NCBI GenBank assembly: GCA_022072045.1
Contig: JAJVIL010000073.1
Location: 1-54,098, forward strand
Length of the DNA: 54,098 nt
Reading direction: 5' to 3'
DNA from: Burkholderiaceae bacterium
GTDB taxonomy: Bacteria > Pseudomonadota > Gammaproteobacteria > Burkholderiales > Burkholderiaceae_C
This document shows positions 11,029 through 24,017 of the stretch, in pieces. How positions within the stretch are numbered: the first letter of the stretch is position 1; the number at the start of each line of letters is the position of its first letter. The translations under genes and the position numbers were made by a program. Under the pieces are notes generated by a model. It did not search any database and was not told the DNA's origin. It worked only from the letters and a program-made list of their open reading frames with translations.

Positions 11029-11133
11029 TGCATCTCCTTCGAGAATTCGAGAATGACTCAAACAAAGCGCTCAACAATGAGTGAGCGCACATTTACACAA
11101 CTAGCGCATTGTGGCCGCGAGGGCCGTCTGCTG

Positions 11134-11160
11134 TTAGCACTCAATGTCAGAGAGTGCTAG
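11134..11160 (-). promoter_or_regulatory. CIRCE operator (HrcA binding site)
   Basis: TTAGCACTC-N9-GAGTGCTAG matches the CIRCE consensus TTAGCACTC-N9-GAGTGCTAA at 17 of 18 arm positions. It lies just downstream of the groE -10 box, covering the likely transcription start. HrcA would repress groESL there. Confidence 0.95.
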
Positions 11161-11168
11161 CAGACCGG

Positions 11169-11196
11169 ATTATAGGTACGAAGCGGGTCGCTTCAA
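11169..11196 (-). promoter_or_regulatory. sigma-70 type promoter of groESL
   Basis: On the minus strand TTGAAG (11196-11191), a 16-nt spacer and TATAAT (11174-11169) form a strong promoter directly upstream of CIRCE. The leader to groES is then about 130 nt. Confidence 0.8.
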
Positions 11197-11204
11197 CCCC
11201 CGGG

Positions 11205-11222
11205 GGCGCACGGAAGTGCGCC
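11205..11222 (-). terminator. hairpin between zapD and the groE promoter
   Basis: GGCGCAC-ggaa-GTGCGCC, exact 7-bp arms, 44 nt after the zapD stop and 9 nt upstream of the groE -35 box. It lacks a T-run but is well placed to insulate groESL from pil/coaE/zapD transcription. Confidence 0.45.
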
Positions 11223-11265
11223 AAGTCGGGCAGGGCACCAGCGCAGCGACTGCGAGTCGCTCATC

Positions 11266-12021
11266 TCACGCGCACAGCGTCAGCTCGAACGATGCGTCGT
11301 CATTGCTCGGCCGTAGCCGGCCATCGGGCTCGGCGCGCATCAGGCGCACCGAGACCATCAGCCGATGGCCGCTGATCTCGGGCACCAAGTGAAGCGCCGG
11401 ATCCAGCCGAACGCGCAGCAGTTGGTAGACCTTGCCCGGTGCGAGGCTCTGCTGGAACTGCCCGCCCGGTGCGACCACCTGCTGCCGGATGCCCGACTCG
11501 CGCAGCAATTGCAGCAGGGCTTGCAGGGCCTGGGCCAGCGGCATCATGGTGCCGACCCATTGACCCAGATCGGCACGCCGAGAGGCTGCATCGCGGTGTT
11601 GCCAGGCGTAGTAGGCCGGCAGGTCGAATTCGCAGGTGCCACCCGGGATACTGATGCGGCTGCGCACACTCATCAGCCATTCGTTGCTGGTCAGCGCGTG
11701 CCCGGCCTTTCCAGGCAGCTGGTTGAGGGCATCGAATGCATGCTCGATGCGGCCGATCACCCCGTCGAGTGCCTGTTGCTCGACCTGCGCGTTGCCGCGC
11801 AACGCCAGCAACTGCTGCTTGTGGCGCTCGAGTTCCTTCAGCAGATCGGACTTCAGGTCGGCACGCGACGCGACGTCCATGATCTCGAACAGCGTTGCCA
11901 GCGCGAAGTGATGGTCGATCGCGGTGTCGCGCACCATCAACTGGCCGAGCCGGTCGAACAGCTGCTCCAGGCGCAGCATCGTGCGCACGCTCTCCTGAAA
12001 TGGGTACTCGTAGAGGATCAA
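11266..12021 (-). CDS. zapD: cell division protein ZapD (YacF)
   Basis: Cytoplasmic FtsZ-bundling protein that stabilises the Z ring. The start is taken as TTG 12021, giving 251 residues beginning 'ILYEYPFQESVRTMLRLEQLFDRL', the conserved opening of betaproteobacterial ZapD; GGGAGCC lies just upstream. A longer ATG start at 12069 adds 16 unconserved residues. Other family segments are 'HHFALATLFEIMDVASRADLKSDLLKELERHK', 'NEWLMSVRSRISIPGGTCEFDLPAYYAWQH' and the C-terminal beta region 'ISGHRLMVSVRLM'. Last gene of the pilB-pilC-pilD-coaE-zapD run. The small yacG gene that commonly follows zapD is absent. Confidence 0.9.
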   Translation of the reverse strand: MILYEYPFQESVRTMLRLEQLFDRLGQLMVRDTAIDHHFALATLFEIMDVASRADLKSDLLKELERHKQQLLALRGNAQVEQQALDGVIGRIEHAFDALNQLPGKAGHALTSNEWLMSVRSRISIPGGTCEFDLPAYYAWQHRDAASRRADLGQWVGTMMPLAQALQALLQLLRESGIRQQVVAPGGQFQQSLAPGKVYQLLRVRLDPALHLVPEISGHRLMVSVRLMRAEPDGRLRPSNDDASFELTLCA

Positions 12022-12075
12022 TCGGTCGGCTCCCACAAGGCCCAAGGTGCAGGAGCGCGATTGTTTCACAGCACC

Positions 12076-12684
12076 CTATGTGCAGGTACCTTCCATCCAC
12101 AGCACCCACAACGAGCGCACCGCGGCCTGCAGCGACTCGAGCGTCAGGCCGTCGTTGTGAATGATCGCGTCGGCGATCGCACGCCGCGTAGCGCGTGGCG
12201 CCTGCTGCGCGATCACTCGGTGCACTTGATCGGCCGGCCATCCGGAGCGCCGCGTCACGCGCTCGACCTGGGTCTGCTCACTGCAGTCGACCACGACGAT
12301 CCGGTCGCAACGCTGGCGCCATTGCGAGGTCTCGGCCAGCAGCGGCACGTCGAAGACGGTCACGCGCTCCGGTGAGCGGGCGGCCTGTGCCGCGGCCTCG
12401 ATTCCGATCAGAGGGTGCAGGATCGCCTCGAGACGTCGCCGCGCCGACGCATCGCCGAAGGCCAGTGCGCGCATGCGTTGACGGTCCAGCGCGCCGCTCG
12501 AATCGATTACGCCATCGCCGAACTCGGAGCGCACGGCGGGCATCGCCGCACCGCCGATGTCGGTAAGGGAACGCGCGATCGCGTCGGTGTCGACCACGAG
12601 CGCGCCTTCGGCCGCGAGCGCGCTCGCCACGGTGCTCTTGCCGCTGCCGATGCCACCGGTGAGGCCGATGCGCCGAATGGCCAT
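12076..12684 (-). CDS. coaE: dephospho-CoA kinase
   Basis: Catalyses the last step of coenzyme A synthesis, phosphorylation of dephospho-CoA. It has 202 residues from ATG 12684. It opens MAIRRIGLTGGIGSGKST with the P-loop at about 8-17, then 'VVDTDAIARSLT', the substrate-lid region and 'FDVPLLAETSQWRQRCDRIVVVDCSEQTQVERVTRRSG', all typical of CoaE. It starts 14 nt after the pilD stop, so it is in the pil operon as is usual in betaproteobacteria. The frame remains open further upstream, but that is antisense-type noise within pilD. Confidence 0.95.
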   Translation of the reverse strand: MAIRRIGLTGGIGSGKSTVASALAAEGALVVDTDAIARSLTDIGGAAMPAVRSEFGDGVIDSSGALDRQRMRALAFGDASARRRLEAILHPLIGIEAAAQAARSPERVTVFDVPLLAETSQWRQRCDRIVVVDCSEQTQVERVTRRSGWPADQVHRVIAQQAPRATRRAIADAIIHNDGLTLESLQAAVRSLWVLWMEGTCT

Positions 12685-12698
12685 TGCGGGCCGAACGA

Positions 12699-13625
12699 TC
12701 AGGCCAGACCGATCCAGCTCTGCACGGCCGACGTCCCGACCAGCATCACCAGCACGCCCGCGCCAGCCAGGAACGGGCCGAACGGAACGTAACGCCCCTC
12801 GCGCAGGGCGCCGCCGAACTTCATCGCGATGCCGACCGCCGCGCCGATCACCGACGCGCCGAGCACGATCGGCAGCAATGCCTGCCAGCCTAGCCACGCG
12901 CCCAACGCTGCAAGCAGCTTGAAGTCGCCGTAGCCCATGCCTTCCTTGCCGGTGGCCAGCTTGAAGATCCAATACACCGTCCACAGCGACAGGTAGCCGG
13001 CGCACGCGCCGATGATCGAGGTGACCGGCGGGATGGTCCAGCCGACGCCGGCGCACAGCAGCCCCGCCCACAGCAACGGTAGCGTGATGGCATCGGGCAG
13101 CACGGTGGTGTCCCAGTCGATCCACGCCAGCGCGAGCAAGGCCGCCGCGAAGCCGCACCACAACCACACCTGCGGCTGTGCCCCCAGGCGCCAGCCCACT
13201 GCAGCGAACAGCGCGGCGCACGACAACTCGACCAACGGATACCTCGCCGAAATGCGGGCGCGGCAAGACGAGCAGCGACCGCGCAACGCCAACCAGCTAA
13301 GAAGCGGAATGTTCTCGTGGATCCTGATGCGATGGCCGCACGACGGACAACTGGAGGCGGGGCGCGCGAGGCTCAACGGCTGCAGCGAGCCAACCGCCGT
13401 CTGCAAGGCCGTGCCCGATCGAAGCAGCGACTCGGGCGCTGCCGCACCGAACACGCGCCGGTACGACTCGGTGTCGGACAACTGGTGCAGTGCGTCGCGC
13501 CACCAGTCGCGCTCGAGCATCGCCGGCAGCCGATGAATGACCACATTCAGGAAGCTGCCGATCGCCAGACCGGTCAGTGCCAGGGTCGCCGGGTGCAGCA
13601 GCCAGTCCGGCAGCGCGCTGGCCAC
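12699..13625 (-). CDS. pilD: type IV prepilin peptidase / N-methyltransferase PilD
   Basis: Inner-membrane aspartyl protease that cleaves and N-methylates type IV prepilins and related pseudopilins. 308 residues. The cytoplasmic loop carries the two zinc Cys pairs CPSC (93-96) and CSSC (118-121). The catalytic Asp residues are in 'AWIDWDTTVLPD' (about 170) and 'GMGYGDFKLLAALGAWLG'. About seven to eight hydrophobic segments follow the loop. The start is GTG 13625, one base after the pilC stop, indicating translational coupling. The pre-Cys loop is longer than in Pseudomonas PilD. Confidence 0.96.
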   Translation of the reverse strand: MASALPDWLLHPATLALTGLAIGSFLNVVIHRLPAMLERDWWRDALHQLSDTESYRRVFGAAAPESLLRSGTALQTAVGSLQPLSLARPASSCPSCGHRIRIHENIPLLSWLALRGRCSSCRARISARYPLVELSCAALFAAVGWRLGAQPQVWLWCGFAAALLALAWIDWDTTVLPDAITLPLLWAGLLCAGVGWTIPPVTSIIGACAGYLSLWTVYWIFKLATGKEGMGYGDFKLLAALGAWLGWQALLPIVLGASVIGAAVGIAMKFGGALREGRYVPFGPFLAGAGVLVMLVGTSAVQSWIGLA

Positions 13626-13626
13626 G

Positions 13627-14856
13627 TCAGACCACGGAGCCGAGCTTGAAGATGGGCAGATACATCGACACCACGATGCCGCCGATCAGCACGCCGAGAA
13701 TCACGATGATGAAGGGTTCCATCAGGCTCGACAAGCCTTTGACCATCTCGTCGACTTCCTGCTCGTAGAACTCGGCGGCCTTGGCCAGCATGTGGTCCAG
13801 CGCGCCCGATTCCTCGCCGATCGCCGCCATCTGCAGCACCATCGACGGGAACACGCCGGTCGTCTGCATCGACGTGGTCAGGGCGGCGCCGGTCGACACG
13901 TCCTTCTGGATCTGTTCGGTGGCTTCGACGAACACCGCGTTGCCCGATGCGCCGCCCACCGAATCGAGCGCCTCGACCAGCGGCACGCCGGCGGCGAACA
14001 TCGTCGACAGCGTGCGCGTCCAGCGCGCGATCACCGATTTGTAGATCAGATCGCCAAACAGCGGAATGCGCAGCAGCAACCGGTCCATCGCCTTCTGCAT
14101 CTTCTCGGAGCGCTTCCACGACTCGAAGAAGAAATAGCCGCCGCCGCCGAGGAAGCCGAAGATCGCCCACCAGTACTTGACGAAGAGCTCGCTCATCGCG
14201 ATGACGACCAGCGTCGGCGCCGGCAAGTCGGCGCCGAACGACTTGAACACGTCCTGGAACGCCGGAATCACGAAGATCATGATCACAGTCAGCACCACGA
14301 AGGCGACCACGATCACCGCGATCGGGTACATCAGCGCCGACTTGATCTTGCGCTTGATCTCGAGCGTCTTCTCCTGGTACATCGCCAGACGGTCGAGCAG
14401 CGCCTCCAAAATACCGCCCGCCTCACCCGCCTCGACCAGGTTGCAGTACAACGCATCGAAGTACATCGGGTGCTTGCGGAAGGCCGCCGACAGACTGGTC
14501 CCGGTTTCGACGTCGGATCGGATGTCGGTCAGCAGGCGGGTCAACTTCGGGTTCGGGCTGCCGCGCGCAACGATGTCGAACGCCTGCAGCAGCGGCACCC
14601 CTGCCTTCATCATTGTCGCCAGTTGCCGCGTGAAGACTGCGATGTCCTTCTGCTTGACGGCGCGGCCACCGCTGGTGCGGCGCTTCTTGACGCGGGTGAC
14701 GAGGATGCCCTGGCGTCGCAGACTGGCCGACACCATCGCTTCGCCGCCCGCGCGAACCTCGCCGCGCATGATCTTGCCGTTCTTGTCGCGGCCTTCCCAC
14801 TCGTAGACGGTTTCCTTGACGTTCTTGATGCCGCGTGCGGCCAGCGCTGTTGCCAT
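13627..14856 (-). CDS. pilC: type IV pilus inner-membrane platform protein PilC
   Basis: Polytopic assembly platform that couples PilB ATP hydrolysis to pilin insertion. 409 residues with two T2SSF domains. The first has 'QLATMMKAGVPLLQAFDIVARGSPN', and the second 'RTLSTMFAAGVPLVEALDSVGGASGN', each followed by the 'EAGEAGGILEALLDRLA' or 'IGEESGALDHMLAKAA' motif. Hydrophobic segments near 'YPIAVIVVAFVVLTVIMIFVIP' and the C-terminal 'PFIIVILGVLIGGIVVSMYLPIF' span the membrane. The N-terminal 'VYEWEGRDKNGKIMRGEV' is characteristic. It lies between pilB and pilD in one operon. Confidence 0.97.
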   Translation of the reverse strand: MATALAARGIKNVKETVYEWEGRDKNGKIMRGEVRAGGEAMVSASLRRQGILVTRVKKRRTSGGRAVKQKDIAVFTRQLATMMKAGVPLLQAFDIVARGSPNPKLTRLLTDIRSDVETGTSLSAAFRKHPMYFDALYCNLVEAGEAGGILEALLDRLAMYQEKTLEIKRKIKSALMYPIAVIVVAFVVLTVIMIFVIPAFQDVFKSFGADLPAPTLVVIAMSELFVKYWWAIFGFLGGGGYFFFESWKRSEKMQKAMDRLLLRIPLFGDLIYKSVIARWTRTLSTMFAAGVPLVEALDSVGGASGNAVFVEATEQIQKDVSTGAALTTSMQTTGVFPSMVLQMAAIGEESGALDHMLAKAAEFYEQEVDEMVKGLSSLMEPFIIVILGVLIGGIVVSMYLPIFKLGSVV

Positions 14857-14903
14857 GATTCCTCCGGCGGCCCTGGCGCGTCACCAGTTCGGCCGCAAGC
14901 TAC

Positions 14904-16622
<1,719 letters not shown>

Positions 16623-16655
16623 AGACCAGGCTGTAACCGTGTTGGGGTGGGGCGA

Positions 16656-16673
16656 GGGATCATCGCTGATCCC
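16656..16673 (-). promoter_or_regulatory. inverted repeat in the pilB leader
   Basis: GGGATCA-tcgc-TGATCCC, exact 7-bp arms, 34 nt upstream of the pilB start. It could be an operator or an mRNA hairpin. No matching known site is recognised. Confidence 0.35.
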
Positions 16674-16750
16674 TGCAACACTGTAAACGGCAGCTATGAA
16701 GGGAGCGGCACTTCTTCACGGCAGGGCGCCGCGGTGCCAGACGATCGATT

Positions 16751-16774
16751 TTTCGCCCATTGACTCGGGCGAAA
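16751..16774 (-). terminator. hairpin after tRNA-Pro
   Basis: TTTCGCCC-N8-GGGCGAAA, exact 8-bp arms, directly downstream of the tRNA-Pro 3' end. A short T-run is present only on the plus-strand side, so its orientation as a terminator is uncertain. Confidence 0.4.
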
Positions 16775-16775
16775 C

Positions 16776-16852
16776 TGGTCGGGGTGAGAGGATTCGAACC
16801 TCCGGCCTCTACGTCCCGAACGTAGCGCTCTACCAGGCTAAGCTACACCCCG
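16776..16852 (-). tRNA. tRNA-Pro (anticodon CGG)
   Basis: A 77-nt cloverleaf with acceptor CGGGGTG/CACCCCG, a D arm with 'AGCCTGGTAGAGCGC', the anticodon stem CTACG/CGTAG with loop TTCGGGA (anticodon CGG, codon CCG), T-loop TTCGAAT, discriminator A and encoded CCA. It lies 34 nt downstream of ispB on the same strand and may be co-transcribed with it. Confidence 0.97.
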
Positions 16853-16886
16853 TTTCTCCACGCGCCCTTGCCGCGTGCGGCGACCT

Positions 16887-17867
16887 TCAAGACGAGCGGT
16901 CGACCGAACGAAGACACAATTCTAGCAACGCATCCTTGGCTGGCCCTGGCGGCAGGCGCGTCAGACATGCCTGAGCCTTGCGTGCCTCGGCCCGTGCCGC
17001 GGCCCGGGTGGCATCCAGTGCGCCGGTGCGGCGAACGATGCCGACGATGTCGCGCAAGCGCTCGACCTCGCCGTTGACGATGGCCCGGCGCAGCAACGAG
17101 CGCTCGTCGGCCGATCCGCGTGACATGGCCATCAACAGCGGCAAGGTCGGCTTGCCCTCGCGCAGATCGTCGCCCACGTTCTTGCCGAGTTGGGCAGGGT
17201 CGCCTTCGTAGTCGAGCAGATCGTCGACGAGTTGGAAGGCGGTGCCCAGCGAGCGTCCGTAGTCCGCGCAGACCTCCTCCAGTTCGGCGGGGGCCTGCGC
17301 GATCACCGCGCCCAGCCGGGCGCTGGCCTCGAACAGCTTGGCGGTCTTGAAGCGAATGACCCGCAGGTAGTCTTCGACCGATGTATCCGGATCGTGCATA
17401 TTGATCAGTTGCAGCACCTCGCCTTCGGCGATCACATTGGTGGCGTCGGCCAACACTTCCAGCACCCGCATCGAGCCCACGGAGACCATCATCTGAAAAG
17501 CCCGCGAGTAGAGGAAATCACCGACCAGTACGCTGGCGGCGTTGCCGAACAGCGCGTTGGCCGTCGGGTGACCGCGCCGCATCGATGACTCGTCGACCAC
17601 ATCGTCGTGCAGCAGCGTGGCGGTGTGGATGAACTCGACGATCGCCGCCAACTCGAAACGCGCTGCGCCGTGAAAGCCGAGCGCCCGCGCAAACAGCAAG
17701 ACGAGCCGCGGTCGGATCCGCTTGCCGCCCGCGCCGACGATGTAGCTGCCGATCTGATCGATCAGCGCCACATTGGACTCGAGCCGTTGCCGGATGACCC
17801 GATCGACCTCGGCCATGTCGGCGGCGCCGTCGAGGCCGCTGTTCTGAACGGTGGTGGGCTCAGGCAC
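16887..17867 (-). CDS. ispB: polyprenyl (octaprenyl) diphosphate synthase
   Basis: Makes the long isoprenoid tail of ubiquinone from FPP/IPP. It has 326 residues from GTG 17867, with GGAGG about 8 nt upstream; the frame stays open further upstream but is unconserved. The first Asp-rich motif DDVVD is at 88-92, within 'HTATLLHDDVVDESSMRRGHPTAN'. The second is DDLLDYEGD, preceded by 'LGTAFQLVD'. 'GGKRIRPRLVLL' near residue 48 is also conserved. It is divergent from rplU-rpmA-obgE, the standard proteobacterial arrangement. Chain length (C40) is inferred from context and not readable from motifs. Confidence 0.93.
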   Translation of the reverse strand: MPEPTTVQNSGLDGAADMAEVDRVIRQRLESNVALIDQIGSYIVGAGGKRIRPRLVLLFARALGFHGAARFELAAIVEFIHTATLLHDDVVDESSMRRGHPTANALFGNAASVLVGDFLYSRAFQMMVSVGSMRVLEVLADATNVIAEGEVLQLINMHDPDTSVEDYLRVIRFKTAKLFEASARLGAVIAQAPAELEEVCADYGRSLGTAFQLVDDLLDYEGDPAQLGKNVGDDLREGKPTLPLLMAMSRGSADERSLLRRAIVNGEVERLRDIVGIVRRTGALDATRAAARAEARKAQACLTRLPPGPAKDALLELCLRSVDRSS

Positions 17868-17892
17868 AGTGGCGCCTCCGGATAGGCCGGGG

Positions 17893-17898
17893 ATTATA
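17893..17898 (-). promoter_or_regulatory. -10 box of ispB
   Basis: TATAAT on the minus strand, 26 nt upstream of the GTG start. The -35 region is poor (TTCCGA-like at 18 nt). Confidence 0.5.
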
Positions 17899-17984
17899 GG
17901 AATCCGCCCCTGCCGCTCGGAACCGGCGCCAGTCCTCGAAGGCGCCACGACTGGCCGCGGTGCGGACGCGCAGCGTCCTTCCGC

Positions 17985-17990
17985 TATACT
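17985..17990 (+). promoter_or_regulatory. -10 box of rplU-rpmA
   Basis: TATACT, 49 nt upstream of the rplU ATG, with no clear -35. The leader then contains GCCTGgCCC-gcc-GGGgCAGGC at about 18001-18021, a hairpin in the position of an L21 leader structure. Confidence 0.5.
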
Positions 17991-18039
17991 CGCATGCTTC
18001 GCCTGGCCCGCCGGGGCAGGCTGCTAGCGTGAGGCGTCG

Positions 18040-18351
18040 ATGTTCGCGGTCATCAAGACTGGCGGTAAGCAGTACAAGGTTGCCGTCGGCGACAAGGTCA
18101 AGGTCGAGCAGATTGCTGCCGACGTCGGGCAGGAGGTCGTGCTCGACCAGGTACTGGCCGTCGGCGAAGGCGGCCAGTTGAGGGTCGGGGCGCCGTTGGT
18201 CGGCGGAGCGAGCGTCAAGGCAACCGTGTTGTCGCACGGTTTGCATCCGAAGGTCCGCATCTTCAAGATGCGCAGACGCAAGCACTACCAGCGTCACGCC
18301 GGCCATCGCCAAGGGTATACCGAGCTGCAGATCGGCTCGGTCAGCGCGTGA
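18040..18351 (+). CDS. rplU: 50S ribosomal protein L21
   Basis: Large-subunit ribosomal protein. 103 residues, full length: [25 protein letters not shown] at the start, and '[27 protein letters not shown]' at the C-terminus is the family signature. A hairpin leader precedes it. Followed 24 nt later by rpmA. Confidence 0.98.
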   Translation: MFAVIKTGGKQYKVAVGDKVKVEQIAADVGQEVVLDQVLAVGEGGQLRVGAPLVGGASVKATVLSHGLHPKVRIFKMRRRKHYQRHAGHRQGYTELQIGSVSA

Positions 18352-18375
18352 TCGCGCGCAGCAGGACGACAAGTC

Positions 18376-20886
<2,511 letters not shown>

Positions 20887-20890
<4 letters not shown>

Positions 20891-21480
20891 TCGGTCTCTT
20901 CGCCGTCGGGCCCGTCATCGGGGCCCGATGCATCGCGCGCAGGGTCCGAAGGGACGTCGCGCGGGCGTCCGCGGATCCCCGCGCGCAGAAACCGGGTGTG
21001 GTGAGGCGATCTCGGCAGAAAGCGCGACAACTCGGTGAGCGCGAGTTCGTAGACCTCGCGCTTGAACTCGATCACCATCTCCAGCGGCACCCAGTAGTCG
21101 TTCCAGCGCCAGGCATCGAACTCCGGATGATCGCTGGCGCGCAGGTCGAGATCGCTGTCGCGCCCGAGCAGCATCAGCAAGTACCAGATCTGCTTCTGGC
21201 CGCGATAGTGGCCGCGCGCGTCCTTGCGGATGTAGTGATCGGGCACCTGGTAGCGCAACCAGTCGCGCGTACGCGCGAGGATGCGCACGTGCTCGGGTCG
21301 CAGCCCCACCTCTTCGTAGAGCTCGCGATACATCGCCTGCTCGGGCGACTCGCCGTACTTGATTCCCCCTTGCGGGAACTGCCACGAGTGGGTGCGCAGC
21401 CGCTTGCCCCAGAAGACCTGGTTGCGCGGATTGAGCAAGACGATGCCGACGTTGGGCCTGTAGCCCTCTCGGTCGAGCAT
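20887..21480 (-). CDS. rppH: RNA pyrophosphohydrolase
   Basis: Nudix hydrolase that removes pyrophosphate from mRNA 5' ends, triggering RNase E decay. 197 residues. It starts [27 protein letters not shown]. The Nudix box '[23 protein letters not shown]' (positions about 39-61) has the required Gly, Arg and Glu residues, and '[14 protein letters not shown]' is RppH-specific. The C-terminal tail is Pro/Asp-rich and likely disordered. It converges on proB with a 4-nt overlap and is divergent from proS. Confidence 0.95.
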
Positions 21481-21581
21481 AATCGAACCCCGATTCTTGA
21501 ACTGAATTCATTATTGCATCGGCGGCGCCTGAGGCCCGAACCTCGCTTTCCCGCATGCGCGGGGCCCGCCCGCCTCGCGCC

Positions 21582-23324
21582 ATGAGAGCCTCTCGATTCT
21601 TCGTCGCCACGCTGAAGGAAGCCCCCGCCGACGCCGAAGTCGTGAGCCATCGCCTGATGGTGCGCGCCGGCCTGATCAAGCGCCTGAGCGCGGGCATCTA
21701 CAGCTACATGCCGATGGGCTTGCGCGTGATCCGCAAGGTCGAGGCGATCATCCGCGAGGAGATGAACGCCGCCGGCGCGGTCGAACTGCTGATGCCCGTG
21801 GTGCAGCCGGCCGAGCTGTGGCAGGAGTCGGGCCGCTTTCAGGCGTACGGCCCTGAGCTGCTGCGCGTGAAGGACCGTCACGAGCGCGACTTCGTGATTC
21901 AGCCCACCAGCGAAGAGGTCATCACCGACATCGCGCGCCAGGAGCTGCGCAGCTACCGCCAGCTGCCGCGCAACTTCTATCACATCCAGACCAAGTTTCG
22001 CGACGAGCGGCGGCCGCGCTTCGGCCTGATGCGCGGCCGCGAGTTCACGATGAAGGACGCGTACTCGTTCGACCGCGACAAGGCCGCCGCGCTGCGCAGC
22101 TACGAGAAGATGTTCGCCGCGTACAAGCGCATCTTCGACCGTTTCGGCCTGCAGTACCGCGCGGTGGCCGCCGACACCGGCGCCATCGGCGGCGATGCGT
22201 CGCACGAGTTCCAGGTGATCGCCGACACCGGCGAGGACGCGCTGGTCTACTGCCCCACCAGCGACTACGCGGCCAACGTCGAGCTGGCCGAGTGCGTGCC
22301 GTTGCTCGCGTCCCGCGCGGCGCCGGGAATGCCGCTGCACAAGACGCCGACTCCGGGCAAGAGCACCTGCGAAGACGTGGCCGATCTGCTCTCGGTGCCG
22401 CTGACCAGCACGGTGAAATCGCTCGTGCTGGCCACCGACGAGCGCGCCGGCGACGGCAGCGCCGGGCGTACGACGATCTGGCTGCTGCTGGTGCGCGGCG
22501 ATCATGCGCTCAACGAAGTCAAAGCCGGCAAGGTTCCGGGCCTCGGGGTCTTCCGTTTCGCGACCACGGCCGAGATCGAAGACCATTTCGGTTGCAAGCC
22601 GGGCTACCTCGGTCCGATCGGCACGCGCAAGCCGGTCAAGGTGGTCGCCGAGCGGACGGTGGCCCGTATGAGCGACTTCGTCTGCGGCGCCAACGCGGAG
22701 GGCTACCACTACACCGGGGTCAACTGGGGCCGCGATCTGCCCGAGCCCGACCTGGTGGCCGACATCCGCAATGCCGTGGCAGGCGATCCGTCACCCGACG
22801 GCAAGGGCGTGTTGGCGATCCAGCGCGGCATCGAGGTCGGTCACGTCTTCTATCTCGGCACCAAGTACAGCCAGTCGATGAGCGCCACCTACCTGGACGA
22901 GGCGGGCAAGCCGCAGTTGATGGAAATGGGCTGCTACGGCATCGGCGTCACGCGCATCCTCGGCGCGGCGATCGAGCAGGGCCACGACGAGCGCGGCATC
23001 GTGTGGCCGGATGCCATCGCCCCGTTTCGTGTGGCGATCTGTCCGATCGGCTGGGATCGCAGCGATGCCGTTCGCGCGACGGCGACTCGGCTGCACGATG
23101 AGTTGGAGGCGCTCGGGGTCGACGTGGTGCTCGACGATCGCGGCGAGCGCCCGGGTGCGATGTTTGCCGATTGGGAGCTGATCGGCGTGCCGCATCGGGT
23201 GGTGTTGTCCGAGCGGGGCTTGAAGGAAGGCCAGGTCGAGATCCAGGGGCGTCGCGATCTCGCGGCAGGCAAGGCCTCGCTGCCCGACGCGCTGCGCGTG
23301 CTGCGCGATCGCCTGCGCGTCTAG
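21582..23324 (+). CDS. proS: prolyl-tRNA synthetase
   Basis: Class II aminoacyl-tRNA synthetase charging tRNA-Pro. It has 580 residues from ATG 21582 ([44 protein letters not shown]). Motif 2 includes '[27 protein letters not shown]', motif 3 is '[17 protein letters not shown]', and a C-terminal anticodon-binding domain carries '[23 protein letters not shown]'. The roughly 180-residue insertion between motifs 2 and 3 is the bacterial-type editing (INS) domain. A start at 21555 is possible but the added residues are not conserved. Confidence 0.96.
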   Translation: MRASRFFVATLKEAPADAEVVSHRLMVRAGLIKRLSAGIYSYMPMGLRVIRKVEAIIREEMNAAGAVELLMPVVQPAELWQESGRFQAYGPELLRVKDRHERDFVIQPTSEEVITDIARQELRSYRQLPRNFYHIQTKFRDERRPRFGLMRGREFTMKDAYSFDRDKAAALRSYEKMFAAYKRIFDRFGLQYRAVAADTGAIGGDASHEFQVIADTGEDALVYCPTSDYAANVELAECVPLLASRAAPGMPLHKTPTPGKSTCEDVADLLSVPLTSTVKSLVLATDERAGDGSAGRTTIWLLLVRGDHALNEVKAGKVPGLGVFRFATTAEIEDHFGCKPGYLGPIGTRKPVKVVAERTVARMSDFVCGANAEGYHYTGVNWGRDLPEPDLVADIRNAVAGDPSPDGKGVLAIQRGIEVGHVFYLGTKYSQSMSATYLDEAGKPQLMEMGCYGIGVTRILGAAIEQGHDERGIVWPDAIAPFRVAICPIGWDRSDAVRATATRLHDELEALGVDVVLDDRGERPGAMFADWELIGVPHRVVLSERGLKEGQVEIQGRRDLAAGKASLPDALRVLRDRLRV

Positions 23325-23356
23325 CGCGAGCGACCTGAGCGAGGCGACGCGAGCCT

Positions 23357-24010
23357 GTGCGCAGTCCAGCGGCCGCAGCGATTGCCGCCGCACGGCTCGG
23401 CGCCGTGCTTGGCCTGTGCGCCGCCTGCGCCGGTGCATGGGCCGGTGCGCAATTGGAGGAGCCGCTGGCCGACGCGGTGAGAACGGCGCTGTCGGCGGCA
23501 GTGGCCGATGCGGCGCCGCCGCGCGCGCGCTTCGATTCGATCGACGAGCGGCTGGCCTATCTGCGCTGGCTCGGTTCGGCCGGCGAGCGGCTCAAGCGCC
23601 GCCAGGCCGAACGGGCGACGCGCATCGAGTTTCTCGAAGCGCTGTGGTACGAGAGCCGCCGCGCGGGCCTCGAACCCGAACTGGTGCTCGGGGTGGTGCA
23701 GGTCGAAAGCGCGTTTCGCAAGTACGCGGTCAGCCGCGCGGGGGCGATCGGCTACATGCAGGTGATGCCGTTCTGGGCGCGCCTGATCGGCGACGGCGAT
23801 CCGGCGCGCCTGTTCCACATGCAGGCCAACCTGCGTTTCGGTTGCGTGATCCTGCGCCACTACCTCGACCTCGAGCGCGGCGACCTGTTCCTCGCGCTCG
23901 GGCGCTACAACGGCAGCCGCGGTCGCGCCGAGTACCCCGACGCCGTGTTCGCGGCGCGCCGGGAGTGGCTGCAGGCGATCGGGCCCACGAACGCGCCGCC
24001 GCGTCGCTGA
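23357..24010 (+). CDS. lytic murein transglycosylase (SLT domain)
   Basis: Exported peptidoglycan-cleaving enzyme. 217 residues from GTG 23357 with an Ala-rich signal peptide ending near 'AWAGAQ'. The SLT fold has 'LGVVQVESAFRKYAVSRAGAIGYMQVMPFWARLIG', where the Glu in QVES is the catalytic acid, then 'NLRFGCVILRHYLDLERGDLFLALGRYNGSRG', the typical second half of family-1 transglycosylases. It lies 32 nt downstream of proS on the same strand, so it may be co-transcribed. It converges with ubiX. Confidence 0.9.
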   Translation: MRSPAAAAIAAARLGAVLGLCAACAGAWAGAQLEEPLADAVRTALSAAVADAAPPRARFDSIDERLAYLRWLGSAGERLKRRQAERATRIEFLEALWYESRRAGLEPELVLGVVQVESAFRKYAVSRAGAIGYMQVMPFWARLIGDGDPARLFHMQANLRFGCVILRHYLDLERGDLFLALGRYNGSRGRAEYPDAVFAARREWLQAIGPTNAPPRR

Positions 24011-24017
24011 CCGGCGG

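Noticed and set aside
21481..21581. Promoters between rppH and proS
   Set aside because: AT-richer words (TTGAAC, AATAAT) are present, but no pair has acceptable spacing, so no specific promoter is claimed.
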